A stretch of 64,000 nucleotides of DNA from Pedobacter sp. MR2016-24. GTDB lineage: Bacteria; Bacteroidota; Bacteroidia; Sphingobacteriales; Sphingobacteriaceae. Numbering within the stretch: position 1 is the stretch's first letter; the number at the start of each line of letters is the position of its first letter. Below are positions 43,320 through 51,848 of the stretch, in pieces. The stretch spans positions 62,001 through 126,000 of the forward strand of contig NZ_JAPIVO010000006.1 in assembly GCF_026239655.1 (NCBI RefSeq), given 5' to 3'. The notes beneath the pieces are model-generated. The model was not told the origin of the DNA. It did no database searches and saw only the letters and a program-made list of their open reading frames with translations. The translations under genes and the position numbers were made by a program.

Positions 43320-43883
43320 TTATGCATGCTGGCCATCATGTACGCCTTCTGCAAATTCTTCTACGATCTTATCATTAAATGCAGGCAGATCATCCGGACT
43401 GCGACTGGTTACCAGTCCCTGGTCTACCACTACTTCTGAATCTTCCCATTCAGCACCTGCGTTTACCAAATCTATTTTAATCGTTTTTGTAGAGGTCAGG
43501 TTACGCCCTTTCACTACTTCAGCAGAAATCAGTACCTGCGGACCATGACAGATCGCTGCAACAGGCTTTCCTGCCTCAAAAAATGCTTTCACAAAAGCAA
43601 GTGCATCTTCATCCTTTCTTAAGGAATCCGGATTCAGTACGCCACCGGGAATGAGTAATCCCTGATAATCATCAGCATTGGCCTCAGTAACTACTTTATC
43701 TACGTCAATTTCAACAGTCCATTCACGATCGTGTTTCATTCCCTGAATTTTTCCAGACTCCAGAGAAATAATATGTACTGTAGCGCCTTCTTCTTTTAAC
43801 CTTTGAACCGGGCTTGTTAATTCTGATTCTTCAAATCCGTTTGCTGCTAATACAGCAATGTTACGGTTGCTTAATTTTCCCAT
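43320..43883 (-). CDS. DJ-1/PfpI family protein
   Basis: 187 residues with the nucleophile Cys112 followed by His113 in AAICHGPQ and Glu19 in the GFEESEL segment, as in PfpI proteases and the YhbO/YajL deglycases. A role in repair of glycated or damaged proteins under stress is likely for the family. No signal peptide, therefore cytosolic. It stands alone on the minus strand. Confidence 0.93.
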   Translation of the reverse strand: MGKLSNRNIAVLAANGFEESELTSPVQRLKEEGATVHIISLESGKIQGMKHDREWTVEIDVDKVVTEANADDYQGLLIPGGVLNPDSLRKDEDALAFVKAFFEAGKPVAAICHGPQVLISAEVVKGRNLTSTKTIKIDLVNAGAEWEDSEVVVDQGLVTSRSPDDLPAFNDKIVEEFAEGVHDGQHA

Positions 43884-43955
43884 AATAGTAATTTTAAGAT
43901 GTTACTATGATGAACAGGTCAGTAAAAATATTGTTTGTCATTAAAAGATCAGCTC

Positions 43956-44705
43956 TTAATCATTCGTTCTTTTATGCCGGATATAATAGCGGATAAGATT
44001 AGCTGCAATCCATAAATGATTGACCACATTCGGAAGAAAACCATAATGTTTAGTAAAGATGCGGAACCGCTCTTTTAAGCTGGCGAAGTGTTTTTGTTTA
44101 GAGATGCCGCCAACCAGGTACTTGGCCACATAGCTGTGTGTATTGACAATGCTCGAGGCATTTTTTGATACCCTGATGATCCAGTCTATATCTGCACTGA
44201 ATTTATACTGCAGATCGTATGGTTCGGCCAGAGCTCTTTTGACATAAAATGCCTGGTGACTAATGCTCATGCCATGTTTAAAACTATGCCAGTCGAAATG
44301 CTCAGGTACATGATGCCTTCTCTGTCCCAGGCTCTCCCAGCCATCATTATACATTTCTGTTTCCCCGTAATAGATATCAGCATTGGGAGCAGTAGCGAAA
44401 ATAGCTGCTACTGTTTCCAGCGCATAGATTTCATCGCCGGAATTCATAAAAAGAACATAATCGCCGCTGGCTAAAGCTAAACCTTTGTTCATTGCATCAT
44501 AAATGCCCTTATCTTTTTCAGATACCAACTGTGCAAGCCTGTCTTTGTATTTATTGATAATATCTTTTGTACCATCACTGGATGCACCGTCAATAATGAT
44601 ATACTCTATGTTTTGATAAGTCTGATTCAATACAGAAAGCATGGTGCGTTCAATATCCCTTACATTATTATAAACGATGGTGATGACGCTCAGCTTAGGT
44701 TGCAT
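43956..44705 (-). CDS. Glycosyltransferase family 2 (WcaA/WcaE-like)
   Basis: 249 residues. GT-A fold: SVITIVYNNVRDIERTMLS at the N-terminus, IIIDGASSDGT (D-x-S-x-DG), then KGIYDAMNKGLALASGDYVLFMNSGDE with the metal-binding acid residues (short parts KGIYDAMNKG and NSGDE). A C-terminal amphipathic, basic segment may touch the membrane. It follows a GT4 gene by 14 bp on the same strand; together they probably add sugars to a lipid-linked surface glycan. Confidence 0.93.
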   Translation of the reverse strand: MQPKLSVITIVYNNVRDIERTMLSVLNQTYQNIEYIIIDGASSDGTKDIINKYKDRLAQLVSEKDKGIYDAMNKGLALASGDYVLFMNSGDEIYALETVAAIFATAPNADIYYGETEMYNDGWESLGQRRHHVPEHFDWHSFKHGMSISHQAFYVKRALAEPYDLQYKFSADIDWIIRVSKNASSIVNTHSYVAKYLVGGISKQKHFASLKERFRIFTKHYGFLPNVVNHLWIAANLIRYYIRHKRTND

Positions 44706-44719
44706 AGAATAAGATAGAA

Positions 44720-45991
44720 TTAATGGGGATGTAAATTGATCAGGGATTGGTATAAGCGCATATGTTTCTCTGCAATAACTTCTTCAGAAAAATGCGTAAG
44801 AATACTTAATCTTGCCTGTTTTTGAATTTCTGCAGCACTCTCCTCATGATATAACCATTCCATTCCGGTAGCCAGATCCTCTGAAGATTCATAATCTGCC
44901 AGATAACCGTTCACCAGATGGGTAACCATGTCCGGGATACCACCTGTTTTAAAGGCCACCACAGGAGTTGCGCAGGCCAGACTCTCCATAACCGTGTTCG
45001 GAAGATTGTCTTCAAGAGAAGGGGTAATAAATGCGTCAGCAGCAGAATAACATTTTGCAAGGTGAGCATCATTATTTATCGTGCCCAAAAAGGTGGTTTT
45101 GAAAGGAAATGCAGGCATTTCTGCATTGTCTTTATTTCCGAATATCAGCAGTTCAATATTTTCTTTGATAATTCCGGGACGGCTGGCCAGGTCATTCAGT
45201 GCATCAATCAGGTAGGATGTGCCTTTATGCTTGTCATTTTTTGAAGGCATGAATCCACTCATCAGCACAAACTTTTCGGAGGGGATTTGCAGCAGCTTTT
45301 TTGCCTCTGATTTTACATAGGGCTTAAACACGTTTGTTTCTATGGTATTGGGGATTACTGCTACTTCCCGGGCGCCCATCAGACTGCTGAATTTAATAGA
45401 TTTCGCCATCCAGTTGCTGGGTGCAATGATATGGAAGCCAAGGTTGGCATAACCTTTTTTCTTGCTCAGCCAGTTCATGTGTGAGCTATCATTCTTGCCG
45501 CTTATTTTTAAAAGGGGACAGTTCCCGCACTGTTTGTGGAAATTCTCACAGGCATAACGTACATGGCAGCCACCGGTAAAAGCATTGCTGTCATGAAAGG
45601 TCCATACAATAGGTTTATCCAGTTCTTCCAGTTCAGCTAAATCACCAGGCCTTAAAAAACCATGGTTGATCCAGTGTAAATGAATAATATCTGCCTCTTT
45701 TAGTTTCGGATGTTTTTTAATAGATCTGCCAAACCACTGTAATGAAAAAGGTGTTTTTAACGCTTTGGTTAGTCCCATGGCAAGATATCTTTCAGAAAGA
45801 ATATTAAAAACTGCTTTAGCTTTTTGAAAAGGCGACTTACTGAATGCTAATGCTTTATCACTTTCTTTGAATTGGTAATATACCATTACACTCGAGTCGG
45901 CCCCGCTCGCATTTAGTGCGTCACTTAGCCGGAGGCAAGCTCTGCCGGCTCCTCCATTCCCTTCGTATGTATTTATGTGGACTACTTTCAA
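44720..45991 (-). CDS. Glycosyltransferase family 4
   Basis: 423 residues, GT-B fold. N-terminal acceptor domain with INTYEGNGGAGRACLRL and the LHWINHG loop; C-terminal donor domain with VLMSGFMPSK and ITPSLEDNLPNTVMESLACATPVVAFKTGGIPD, which contains the E-x7-E motif (ESLACATPVVAFKTGG). A Cys-rich segment near CHVRYACENFHKQCGNCPL is typical of bacterial GT4 enzymes. First gene of the two-gene minus-strand unit, divergent from the methyltransferase gene at 46128. Confidence 0.94.
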   Translation of the reverse strand: MKVVHINTYEGNGGAGRACLRLSDALNASGADSSVMVYYQFKESDKALAFSKSPFQKAKAVFNILSERYLAMGLTKALKTPFSLQWFGRSIKKHPKLKEADIIHLHWINHGFLRPGDLAELEELDKPIVWTFHDSNAFTGGCHVRYACENFHKQCGNCPLLKISGKNDSSHMNWLSKKKGYANLGFHIIAPSNWMAKSIKFSSLMGAREVAVIPNTIETNVFKPYVKSEAKKLLQIPSEKFVLMSGFMPSKNDKHKGTSYLIDALNDLASRPGIIKENIELLIFGNKDNAEMPAFPFKTTFLGTINNDAHLAKCYSAADAFITPSLEDNLPNTVMESLACATPVVAFKTGGIPDMVTHLVNGYLADYESSEDLATGMEWLYHEESAAEIQKQARLSILTHFSEEVIAEKHMRLYQSLINLHPH

Positions 45992-46049
45992 CCGGACTAA
46001 ATTACATATTATTGTTATCGTTTGTCAAATTCTTACGTATTTTCACCGT

Positions 46050-46063
46050 CAAAATTAATTTTG
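46050..46063. promoter_or_regulatory. Perfectly palindromic double -7 element between divergent genes
   Basis: CAAAATTAATTTTG is its own reverse complement. The plus-strand half gives TAATTTTG (46056-46063) and the minus-strand half the same (46050-46057), both fitting TAnnTTTG, so one site could serve the GT4 gene (start 45991) and the methyltransferase gene (start 46128). No convincing -33 box is visible on either side. Confidence 0.4.
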
Positions 46064-46127
46064 CCGGCCAATTTACCGGGGAATAGACCGTTGAAATGTA
46101 AAACGAATATTTAAGCAAGAATAACAT

Positions 46128-46880
46128 ATGGATAACCTATTAACCGACAGACAATTCTGGGTAAATTACTGGGAAAGCAAAACAGGACTGTCGGTAAATA
46201 TCCCGGCAAACTATTTATTTCACAAAGAGCTGGCTTCGATCATCAATACACAAAATGTAAAAACGGCGATAGAGCTGGGTGGCTTTCCGGGTTATTATGC
46301 TGTCTTTTTAAAGAAGTATTTTAAGCTGGATGTGACCTTACTGGATTATTTTGTTCATCAGCCGGTTACCAATTCCTTGTTGCAAGCCAATAATTTAAAG
46401 GAAAGTGATATCCATATTATTGAAACGGATTTATTCAACCACAAGGAGGTGCAGCAATATGATCTGGTACTTTCCTGCGGTTTGATAGAGCATTTTAATG
46501 ATACGGCAGATATTATACAGCGCCATATCGACTTTGTAAAACCGGGCGGAACACTTTTTATTACACTGCCCAATTTTAAAGCACTGAACGGATGGTTCCA
46601 GAAGTCCTTCGATAAGGATAATTATGATAAGCATAATATCAGTTGTATGGATCCGGACTTGCTGGCGGGGATTTGTCAATCGGCCGGACTGAAAGTTAAA
46701 CAGGCAAAATATTTCGGCTATTTCAGCTTATGGCTGGAAAATGAAAAACAAAAACCGGCAGGAGTACGGTTATTCAAGAAGTCTGTCTGGCTGGCAGGGA
46801 AGTTATTTACTAAAGTATTTGCCTTCAATTCCAGGCAACTTTCTCCCTATATTATTTTAGAAGCTGTAAAGCCAAAATAG
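46128..46880 (+). CDS. Class-I SAM-dependent methyltransferase
   Basis: 250 residues with a Rossmann core: AIELGGFPGYYAVFLKKY as the SAM-binding loop (motif I in ELGGFPG), DVTLLDYF for motif II, YDLVLSCGLIEHF for the post-I acid region and PGGTLFITLPN as motif III. Acceptor cannot be predicted. It is the only plus-strand gene in this surface-glycan cluster and ends head-on with the glycosyltransferase gene at 46881, leaving no intergenic DNA. Confidence 0.88.
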   Translation: MDNLLTDRQFWVNYWESKTGLSVNIPANYLFHKELASIINTQNVKTAIELGGFPGYYAVFLKKYFKLDVTLLDYFVHQPVTNSLLQANNLKESDIHIIETDLFNHKEVQQYDLVLSCGLIEHFNDTADIIQRHIDFVKPGGTLFITLPNFKALNGWFQKSFDKDNYDKHNISCMDPDLLAGICQSAGLKVKQAKYFGYFSLWLENEKQKPAGVRLFKKSVWLAGKLFTKVFAFNSRQLSPYIILEAVKPK

Positions 46881-47780
46881 TTATTTCAGTTTTTCGGTTA
46901 GGTATCTTTTTATCCTTTGCCATAAGCTCCCTTTCCTGGTGCTGAGGAATCCTTTTATAGCCTCATAGGCAAGAAGATTCTCTTTGATCTCGTCAGGAAA
47001 GCGGGTGATGGGTTTAGGATTAATAATGACATTATAGATATCATTGATACCGGAATGCACACCAGTACCATCATGACCTATATTGTTGACTAAGGAATGG
47101 GAAGGGTTAAGGGTAAGTCCTCCTTTTAAAAATATGGACGCATACCAGCGGATTGCCCAGGAATTGTTTTTTCCTCTTTTAAAATCCTGCATCTGTTTCC
47201 AGAAATTCATGGTGTGTTCAATGGAAAAGGCACTTCGCTTTTTTGCATCAAATTGTGCAATCAGCTGATTGATATCGGGATTAAAATGTTGCCATGCCCT
47301 GTCCCATGTTGCCCATCCCCAGCTGGTTGCTGCCCTGTAAAAAAAAGACTCGGGCAGGTTGTTTTCTTTCAGCTGGTACATATATGCGCCAATATGCATT
47401 ACACGCTCTTCATTCCTATAGCGGTTTAGTGCTTCGTTAAAATAAGTCAGCGTATAGGGTGACGACACCAGGTCGTCTTCAAAGACAATCACTTGTTTAT
47501 AATCTTTTACCAGTCGGCTCACCCCCGCAATAACAGCATTGGCCAGACCCATATTCTCTTTTCTTTCAATGATTTCAACAGATTTGAAGCCATCAATATT
47601 CTTCAGCAGTTCGCGTACTTCCTGCACATTCGCTTCATCTTCTGCTGATTTTGCCCCATCGGAAAAGATGAACAGGCGACTCTCTGCGGCAAGCTCATTC
47701 TGTTTCAGAAATTTAAGCGTGCGTTCCGTATGTTTCGGCCTGTTGTAAACAAAAAGGGCAATAGGAGCGAAGTTTTGCAT
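46881..47780 (-). CDS. Glycosyltransferase, GT2-like
   Basis: 299 residues with an N-terminal IALFVYNRPKHTERTL, FIFSDGAK, and the D-x-D-like VFEDDLVSSPYTL, features of a GT-A enzyme of the group often called sugar transferase or glycosyltransferase. A WGWATWDRAW motif follows, typical of this group. It is the last gene of the minus-strand run that begins with the Wzx-like flippase, 1 bp after the methyltransferase upstream. Confidence 0.87.
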   Translation of the reverse strand: MQNFAPIALFVYNRPKHTERTLKFLKQNELAAESRLFIFSDGAKSAEDEANVQEVRELLKNIDGFKSVEIIERKENMGLANAVIAGVSRLVKDYKQVIVFEDDLVSSPYTLTYFNEALNRYRNEERVMHIGAYMYQLKENNLPESFFYRAATSWGWATWDRAWQHFNPDINQLIAQFDAKKRSAFSIEHTMNFWKQMQDFKRGKNNSWAIRWYASIFLKGGLTLNPSHSLVNNIGHDGTGVHSGINDIYNVIINPKPITRFPDEIKENLLAYEAIKGFLSTRKGSLWQRIKRYLTEKLK

Positions 47781-47781
47781 A

Positions 47782-48543
47782 TTAGAAGATTTGCAGGGTC
47801 TGACTTGATTTTTTTGTTAAAACAGTATAAGCATTTGCGAACTGCTCTTGTTTTTTAATCCCTAATATTTTTCCAAGAGTACTCTTAATTCTGTATTCCA
47901 GCTCAATTTTCAGGATCTTCGAGAAAGATTTAGGACTTTTTTTGTTGACAAACTCATTGAATTTGGTTGTTTCTGCCGGCGTTAATGATACCTGATCAGC
48001 AACAATTTCCAGTCCTTCGCTCTGCAACAGAAAACGCAGAGAAGTCGGAGTATACATATTGATGTGACCGTAATCAAGAAAATGTTTCATGCGTTTATCC
48101 ACACCAAACCTATAATCCAGCGGCACCTCAATTACTATGTTTTTAGCAATCCTTTTGAGTTCTCTGATCAATATCCTTTCATGTTCAACATGCTCCAGCA
48201 CATGTGCCAGGATAACCAGGTCAAAAGTATCATCTGCATAAGGAATTTGATAACCATCAAATGGTTTTGCTTCTTTTAAACGCGATAGTCCACGGCTACT
48301 GATCAGCTCCACCCCAGATGCCGCAATTTCCAAAGCATAAAGTTCCTCACCAAAATTCCACTCATTCAGGAAATGGAGGATACTGCCATCACCAGCACCT
48401 ACTTCAAGCACTTTAGCGGGTTTTAATCCTTTGCAAACATTTACAATATTCTGCGCTTTGGCTTTTGCCCCCAGCATACGCCAGGTCGTATCGTTTTGCG
48501 TATAAAAATTGTCGTAGGCAGATTTTACATCTTCACTTAACAT
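47782..48543 (-). CDS. Class-I SAM-dependent methyltransferase (type 11-like)
   Basis: 253 residues. SAM-binding VLEVGAGDGSIL, LYALEIA (acid after the second strand), DLVILAHVLEHVEH and IVIEVPLDY are the standard motifs. The C-terminal half is basic and longer than the minimal methyltransferase. Likely methylates a sugar or amino-sugar of the surface polymer; target unknown. 11 bp after the next upstream methyltransferase gene. Confidence 0.88.
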   Translation of the reverse strand: MLSEDVKSAYDNFYTQNDTTWRMLGAKAKAQNIVNVCKGLKPAKVLEVGAGDGSILHFLNEWNFGEELYALEIAASGVELISSRGLSRLKEAKPFDGYQIPYADDTFDLVILAHVLEHVEHERILIRELKRIAKNIVIEVPLDYRFGVDKRMKHFLDYGHINMYTPTSLRFLLQSEGLEIVADQVSLTPAETTKFNEFVNKKSPKSFSKILKIELEYRIKSTLGKILGIKKQEQFANAYTVLTKKSSQTLQIF

Positions 48544-48554
48544 GCTGGCCTGAT

Positions 48555-49202
48555 TTAAATTTGTAAACAGTTCTCTGCTTTATAAAATACTGTGGTAGAC
48601 TTCAGATAGAACAATCCCGGTGCAATGCCTGTAAAAGGCAATTCCTTGTAGCCTGCATTTCTAAGAAAGGCTCTGCCTTCATCATAATATTTACGGTGTG
48701 CATCATCAAGTACCACTACACCGCCGGGTTTTAAGGCTTCCAGACTATTCAGACAACAGTTCACACGATCCCGGCCATCAACAATAATAATATCAAATTT
48801 TTCACCCAGTGACGCAGCTTTTTGGGCGTACTCACCGCCGCGTTCCAGTTTACAGAAGATCATTTCCGAATTCTGCGGCTTACTTTTAACAATTTTGTTA
48901 TACCATGCCTCATCATGTTCTACGGAAACTACCCTGCTTACATTTTTCGCATAAAATAGCGTAGAATTACCCGAGCCATATTCAAAAATAGTCAGTTCTT
49001 TTGTTAAGCGCGGTTTGATAAAATCAATGAACGAATAAGTTACCCAGGGTAAGGGATCGTTATTGCCATCGACTGCCTGCTGACTATCAAAGGAATTGAA
49101 CCAGCCAATCTTGGCCAGGTATCCTTTGTGTCCGTAAGATAATAGCGCCTTCAGTCTGTCTGGCTTTTTTAGTAGGGTTGCGAGTGCTTTGAGTTTATTC
49201 AA
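48555..49202 (-). CDS. Class-I SAM-dependent methyltransferase-like protein
   Basis: 215 residues. IFEYGSGNSTLFYAKNV is the SAM loop (YGSGNST), followed by VVSVEHDEAWYNKI, FDIIIVDGRDRVNCCL and GGVVVLDDAHRKYYDEG. The VDGRDR and LDDAH segments are those of a group of methyltransferases common in glycan clusters. The start overlaps the flippase stop by 4 bp (ATGA type). Acceptor unknown. Confidence 0.85.
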   Translation of the reverse strand: MNKLKALATLLKKPDRLKALLSYGHKGYLAKIGWFNSFDSQQAVDGNNDPLPWVTYSFIDFIKPRLTKELTIFEYGSGNSTLFYAKNVSRVVSVEHDEAWYNKIVKSKPQNSEMIFCKLERGGEYAQKAASLGEKFDIIIVDGRDRVNCCLNSLEALKPGGVVVLDDAHRKYYDEGRAFLRNAGYKELPFTGIAPGLFYLKSTTVFYKAENCLQI

Positions 49203-50518
49203 CGTTTAAGTATTTTTTGAAAAATGGTGATCAAAAATAATGATTTTAACATCATGATTCCCTGTTGTCTTGTTCTGGTTGTAAATAACAGATAAAAAGT
49301 GCTGACAATACAGGCAATTAAAGTAGCAATTGATGCGCCAAGCCCTCCGTAAAGAGGGATTAGCCATAAGTTCAATAAGATATTCACCAACGCACCGGTG
49401 GCAGTCCGCTGAAATGAAATCATGGTATAACCTTCTGCCAGCAGGTATTGTGAACTGGCACTGCCGAGGAATACAAAAATGCCAGACCAGATATGAACAG
49501 ACAGCATTTGTCCGGCGCCCTCGAATTTATTGCCGTAGAGCAGATGAATGATGTCATTTGCAAAAAAGCTGATCAATATGGCAACCGGCAGACTGATGAA
49601 TACCAGTAAATCGTACAGGTTTTTTAATCTTTTGAGATAACGGTCCGGATCAGTCTTGCGTGCATGGATAATTGCGGGAAACACTGATGAAACAATGGCT
49701 ACAGGAATAAAAAACCAGGCTTCGCTCAGTTTTGCGGCGGCACTGTAGATCCCCACTTCAATACTGCCCACACTTTTCAGCATCACCTGATCAATCTTCA
49801 TATAAACGGATACCATGATGGCAGATAAAATCAGCGGGAAAGACTGTTTTAATAAACCGGCCGCTCGTTTTTTATTAAAGGTCCAGTTCCATACGTTGAA
49901 GCCTCTTTTATGATACATGTATACCAGTCCTGCTGCCAGGATCAGGCTGTCAAAACTCAATGCAATTGCAAAATAAATCAGCGGCATTTGAAATGCGACC
50001 AGCAGTATTTTAACTACTGCCGAGATGATAATACATACATTCTGTACCTGCACCACATATTTGGAAGAGACCTGCGACTGGAAATAGGAATCAATGATAT
50101 TAAAAGATTTAAAAAACGAGGCGAAAGTCAGGATGAATACTACCCAGGTCAGTGAATCGCCCGGTTTCTCCGCATAATGATGAAAAAGCCAGTAAATCCC
50201 TACCGTTAAAGGGATCAGTAATGCATTGACCCCCAGTCGTAAACCCAGCGAAGTACCCAGTATCTCGTCTTTTTTTAGCGGTTCGTTGATAATTTCCCTG
50301 ATAATAAAGCTATCCAGCCCCAGTGCGCCTACCGCAGCAACGATCATCGTGAAGGCATCTGCAAAACTCAGTTCACCAAAAGAAGAGGGGCCCAGGTAAC
50401 GGCCAATGACGAATCCCACAACCATGCTCAGGATTTTGCCGAACATCAGCCAACCTGTATTTTTGAAATACTTGTTGAATGCATCCTCATCAAAACCTTT
50501 TAATCCTGGTATTTTCAT
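49199..50518 (-). CDS. Polysaccharide flippase/exporter (Wzx-like, MATE/MVF fold)
   Basis: 439 residues and about 12-14 membrane helices. The N-terminus NTGWLMFGKILSMVVGFVIGRYLGP is characteristic of O-antigen/PST-type exporters (seen as GRYLGPSSFG). It is expected to flip lipid-linked glycan units across the inner membrane and heads the minus-strand operon of methyltransferases and a glycosyltransferase. No Wzy polymerase is visible, so the locus may be partial or may build a short glycan. Confidence 0.93.
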   Translation of the reverse strand: MKIPGLKGFDEDAFNKYFKNTGWLMFGKILSMVVGFVIGRYLGPSSFGELSFADAFTMIVAAVGALGLDSFIIREIINEPLKKDEILGTSLGLRLGVNALLIPLTVGIYWLFHHYAEKPGDSLTWVVFILTFASFFKSFNIIDSYFQSQVSSKYVVQVQNVCIIISAVVKILLVAFQMPLIYFAIALSFDSLILAAGLVYMYHKRGFNVWNWTFNKKRAAGLLKQSFPLILSAIMVSVYMKIDQVMLKSVGSIEVGIYSAAAKLSEAWFFIPVAIVSSVFPAIIHARKTDPDRYLKRLKNLYDLLVFISLPVAILISFFANDIIHLLYGNKFEGAGQMLSVHIWSGIFVFLGSASSQYLLAEGYTMISFQRTATGALVNILLNLWLIPLYGGLGASIATLIACIVSTFYLLFTTRTRQQGIMMLKSLFLITIFQKILKR

Positions 50519-50536
50519 CCGCGCAAAGATGTGAAA

Positions 50537-51046
50537 TTAAAAACTCTTCTCAATCCGCTTTAATTGTTTCAGGTGATGTTTTAAATGAATCTCTATAAAG
50601 CGGAGCCATTGAGCGGCATTCAGGTAACCTAAATTGGGATGTTTATTCTTGATCTTATCTGAAGCCTCTTCTATGCCACTGTAAGCTGTTTCAAGTTGCG
50701 TTAAAAATCTATTGATGAAATCTTCAGCTTCTGACTTGCTTATCTTCTTTACACGATTTGCGAGTATTGGCGGGACTTTATATCTGGCAGGAGGCAAACT
50801 GCCGAAAAAAAGAATAACCTTAACTATAAAAGCTGTAGGTTTCTCTTTACCTATACCTTTTATACATTCTTCGAGCGGTAACAAAGAGAGTAAACTTGCA
50901 TCAAAAATGTGTGCATAGACTTCACTGTATGACCATCCGCCTATAGGAGGCGTAGTCTGAAAAATATCTTCAGGAATCGGCATAAGTACATCGCTGTAAG
51001 CTTTTGATATCCTTTTTAACGAATTGAAAACAGAAAGGTTACTCAT
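50537..51046 (-). CDS. DinB/YfiT-like four-helix protein
   Basis: 169 residues of a DinB-type fold, likely a metal-dependent thiol-associated protein. His residues that could hold a metal are seen in YSEVYAHIFD near residue 46 and EIHLKHHLKQLKRIE at the C-terminus, matching the three-His pattern of DinB (H-x...H-x3-H). It lies 18 bp upstream of the flippase gene in coding direction, and may share its transcript. Function unknown. Confidence 0.82.
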   Translation of the reverse strand: MSNLSVFNSLKRISKAYSDVLMPIPEDIFQTTPPIGGWSYSEVYAHIFDASLLSLLPLEECIKGIGKEKPTAFIVKVILFFGSLPPARYKVPPILANRVKKISKSEAEDFINRFLTQLETAYSGIEEASDKIKNKHPNLGYLNAAQWLRFIEIHLKHHLKQLKRIEKSF

Positions 51047-51131
51047 AGGATCTTATTAAAGTATAAACATAAATGTTTGGTACTGAATAGCAGCAATTTT
51101 GTGAAATAACATTCACTTAACATTGGCTTAG

Positions 51132-51139
51132 TACTTTTG
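51132..51139 (+). promoter_or_regulatory. Putative -7 promoter element of the ECF sigma gene
   Basis: TACTTTTG fits TAnnTTTG, 19 bp before the start codon. The TTTTG upstream is about 30 bases away, too far for a -33 box. Confidence 0.5.
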
Positions 51140-51158
51140 TAAAAATACCGGTTGTGAG

Positions 51159-51746
51159 ATGGATAAATTAACCAGGCAATATATTGACGAATGGGTAAAT
51201 GGAGATGAGCGGGCATTTAAAAAAATATTCGACTACTATCTTCCCAAACTTATTTCCTTCTCTTTCAAATCGCTGAAAAATATGGAGGATGCAGAAGAGC
51301 TTTCACTAAATGTGATGCTCAACATCTGGAACTATCAGTCAAAAATAGATACGATCATTGATTTTGAGGATTACCTGTATGGCATGTTGCGCAATCAGGT
51401 ATCCAGACATTACCGGAAGAAGCTATTGGTTACAGCAGAACTGGAATCCGTTCCGCTGCAAAACCTGGGTACGATAGATCATCCTGAGTTTTCTGTAAGG
51501 GAATTGCAGGCAAAGTATGAAGCCGCTCTGGCTAAACTTCCGGCAAAACAGAGAGAGATCTTTTTGTTAAGCAGGGAAGAAGGCTTAAGTCAGAAACAGA
51601 TTGCCCGGCAAAAAGGACTCTCCGTCCATACCGTAAATAATCATATTACTACCTCTTTAAAGTTTCTGAGAAAAGAATTTCAGGAATATCCCGAAGCATT
51701 GTCTATGGTGCTTGTCATCACTTCAGCTACCATTTTAGGCGGCTAA
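51159..51746 (+). CDS. ECF-type RNA polymerase sigma factor
   Basis: 195 residues. Region 2 (about 10-85) with AFKKIFDYYLPKLISFSFKSL and the EDYLYGMLRNQVSRHYRK segment; region 4 (about 125-175) with LPAKQREIFLLSREEGLSQKQIA and the recognition helix LSVHTVNNHITTSLKFLRK. It ends in a hydrophobic tail (MVLVITSATILGG), as is frequent for FecR-controlled sigmas of Bacteroidota. Followed by FecR and a SusC/D pair, so it probably activates those genes on a signal passed from the outer membrane. Confidence 0.94.
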   Translation: MDKLTRQYIDEWVNGDERAFKKIFDYYLPKLISFSFKSLKNMEDAEELSLNVMLNIWNYQSKIDTIIDFEDYLYGMLRNQVSRHYRKKLLVTAELESVPLQNLGTIDHPEFSVRELQAKYEAALAKLPAKQREIFLLSREEGLSQKQIARQKGLSVHTVNNHITTSLKFLRKEFQEYPEALSMVLVITSATILGG

Positions 51747-51848
51747 ACCGGCGCCAATGTTAAGATAAGGTTAGCTTAACATCAAGTTTCTTTTCCGCCT
51801 AGTTGTCCTCTCTGTTTCATGGCATCTCCTATATAAAGGTTAAAATAT

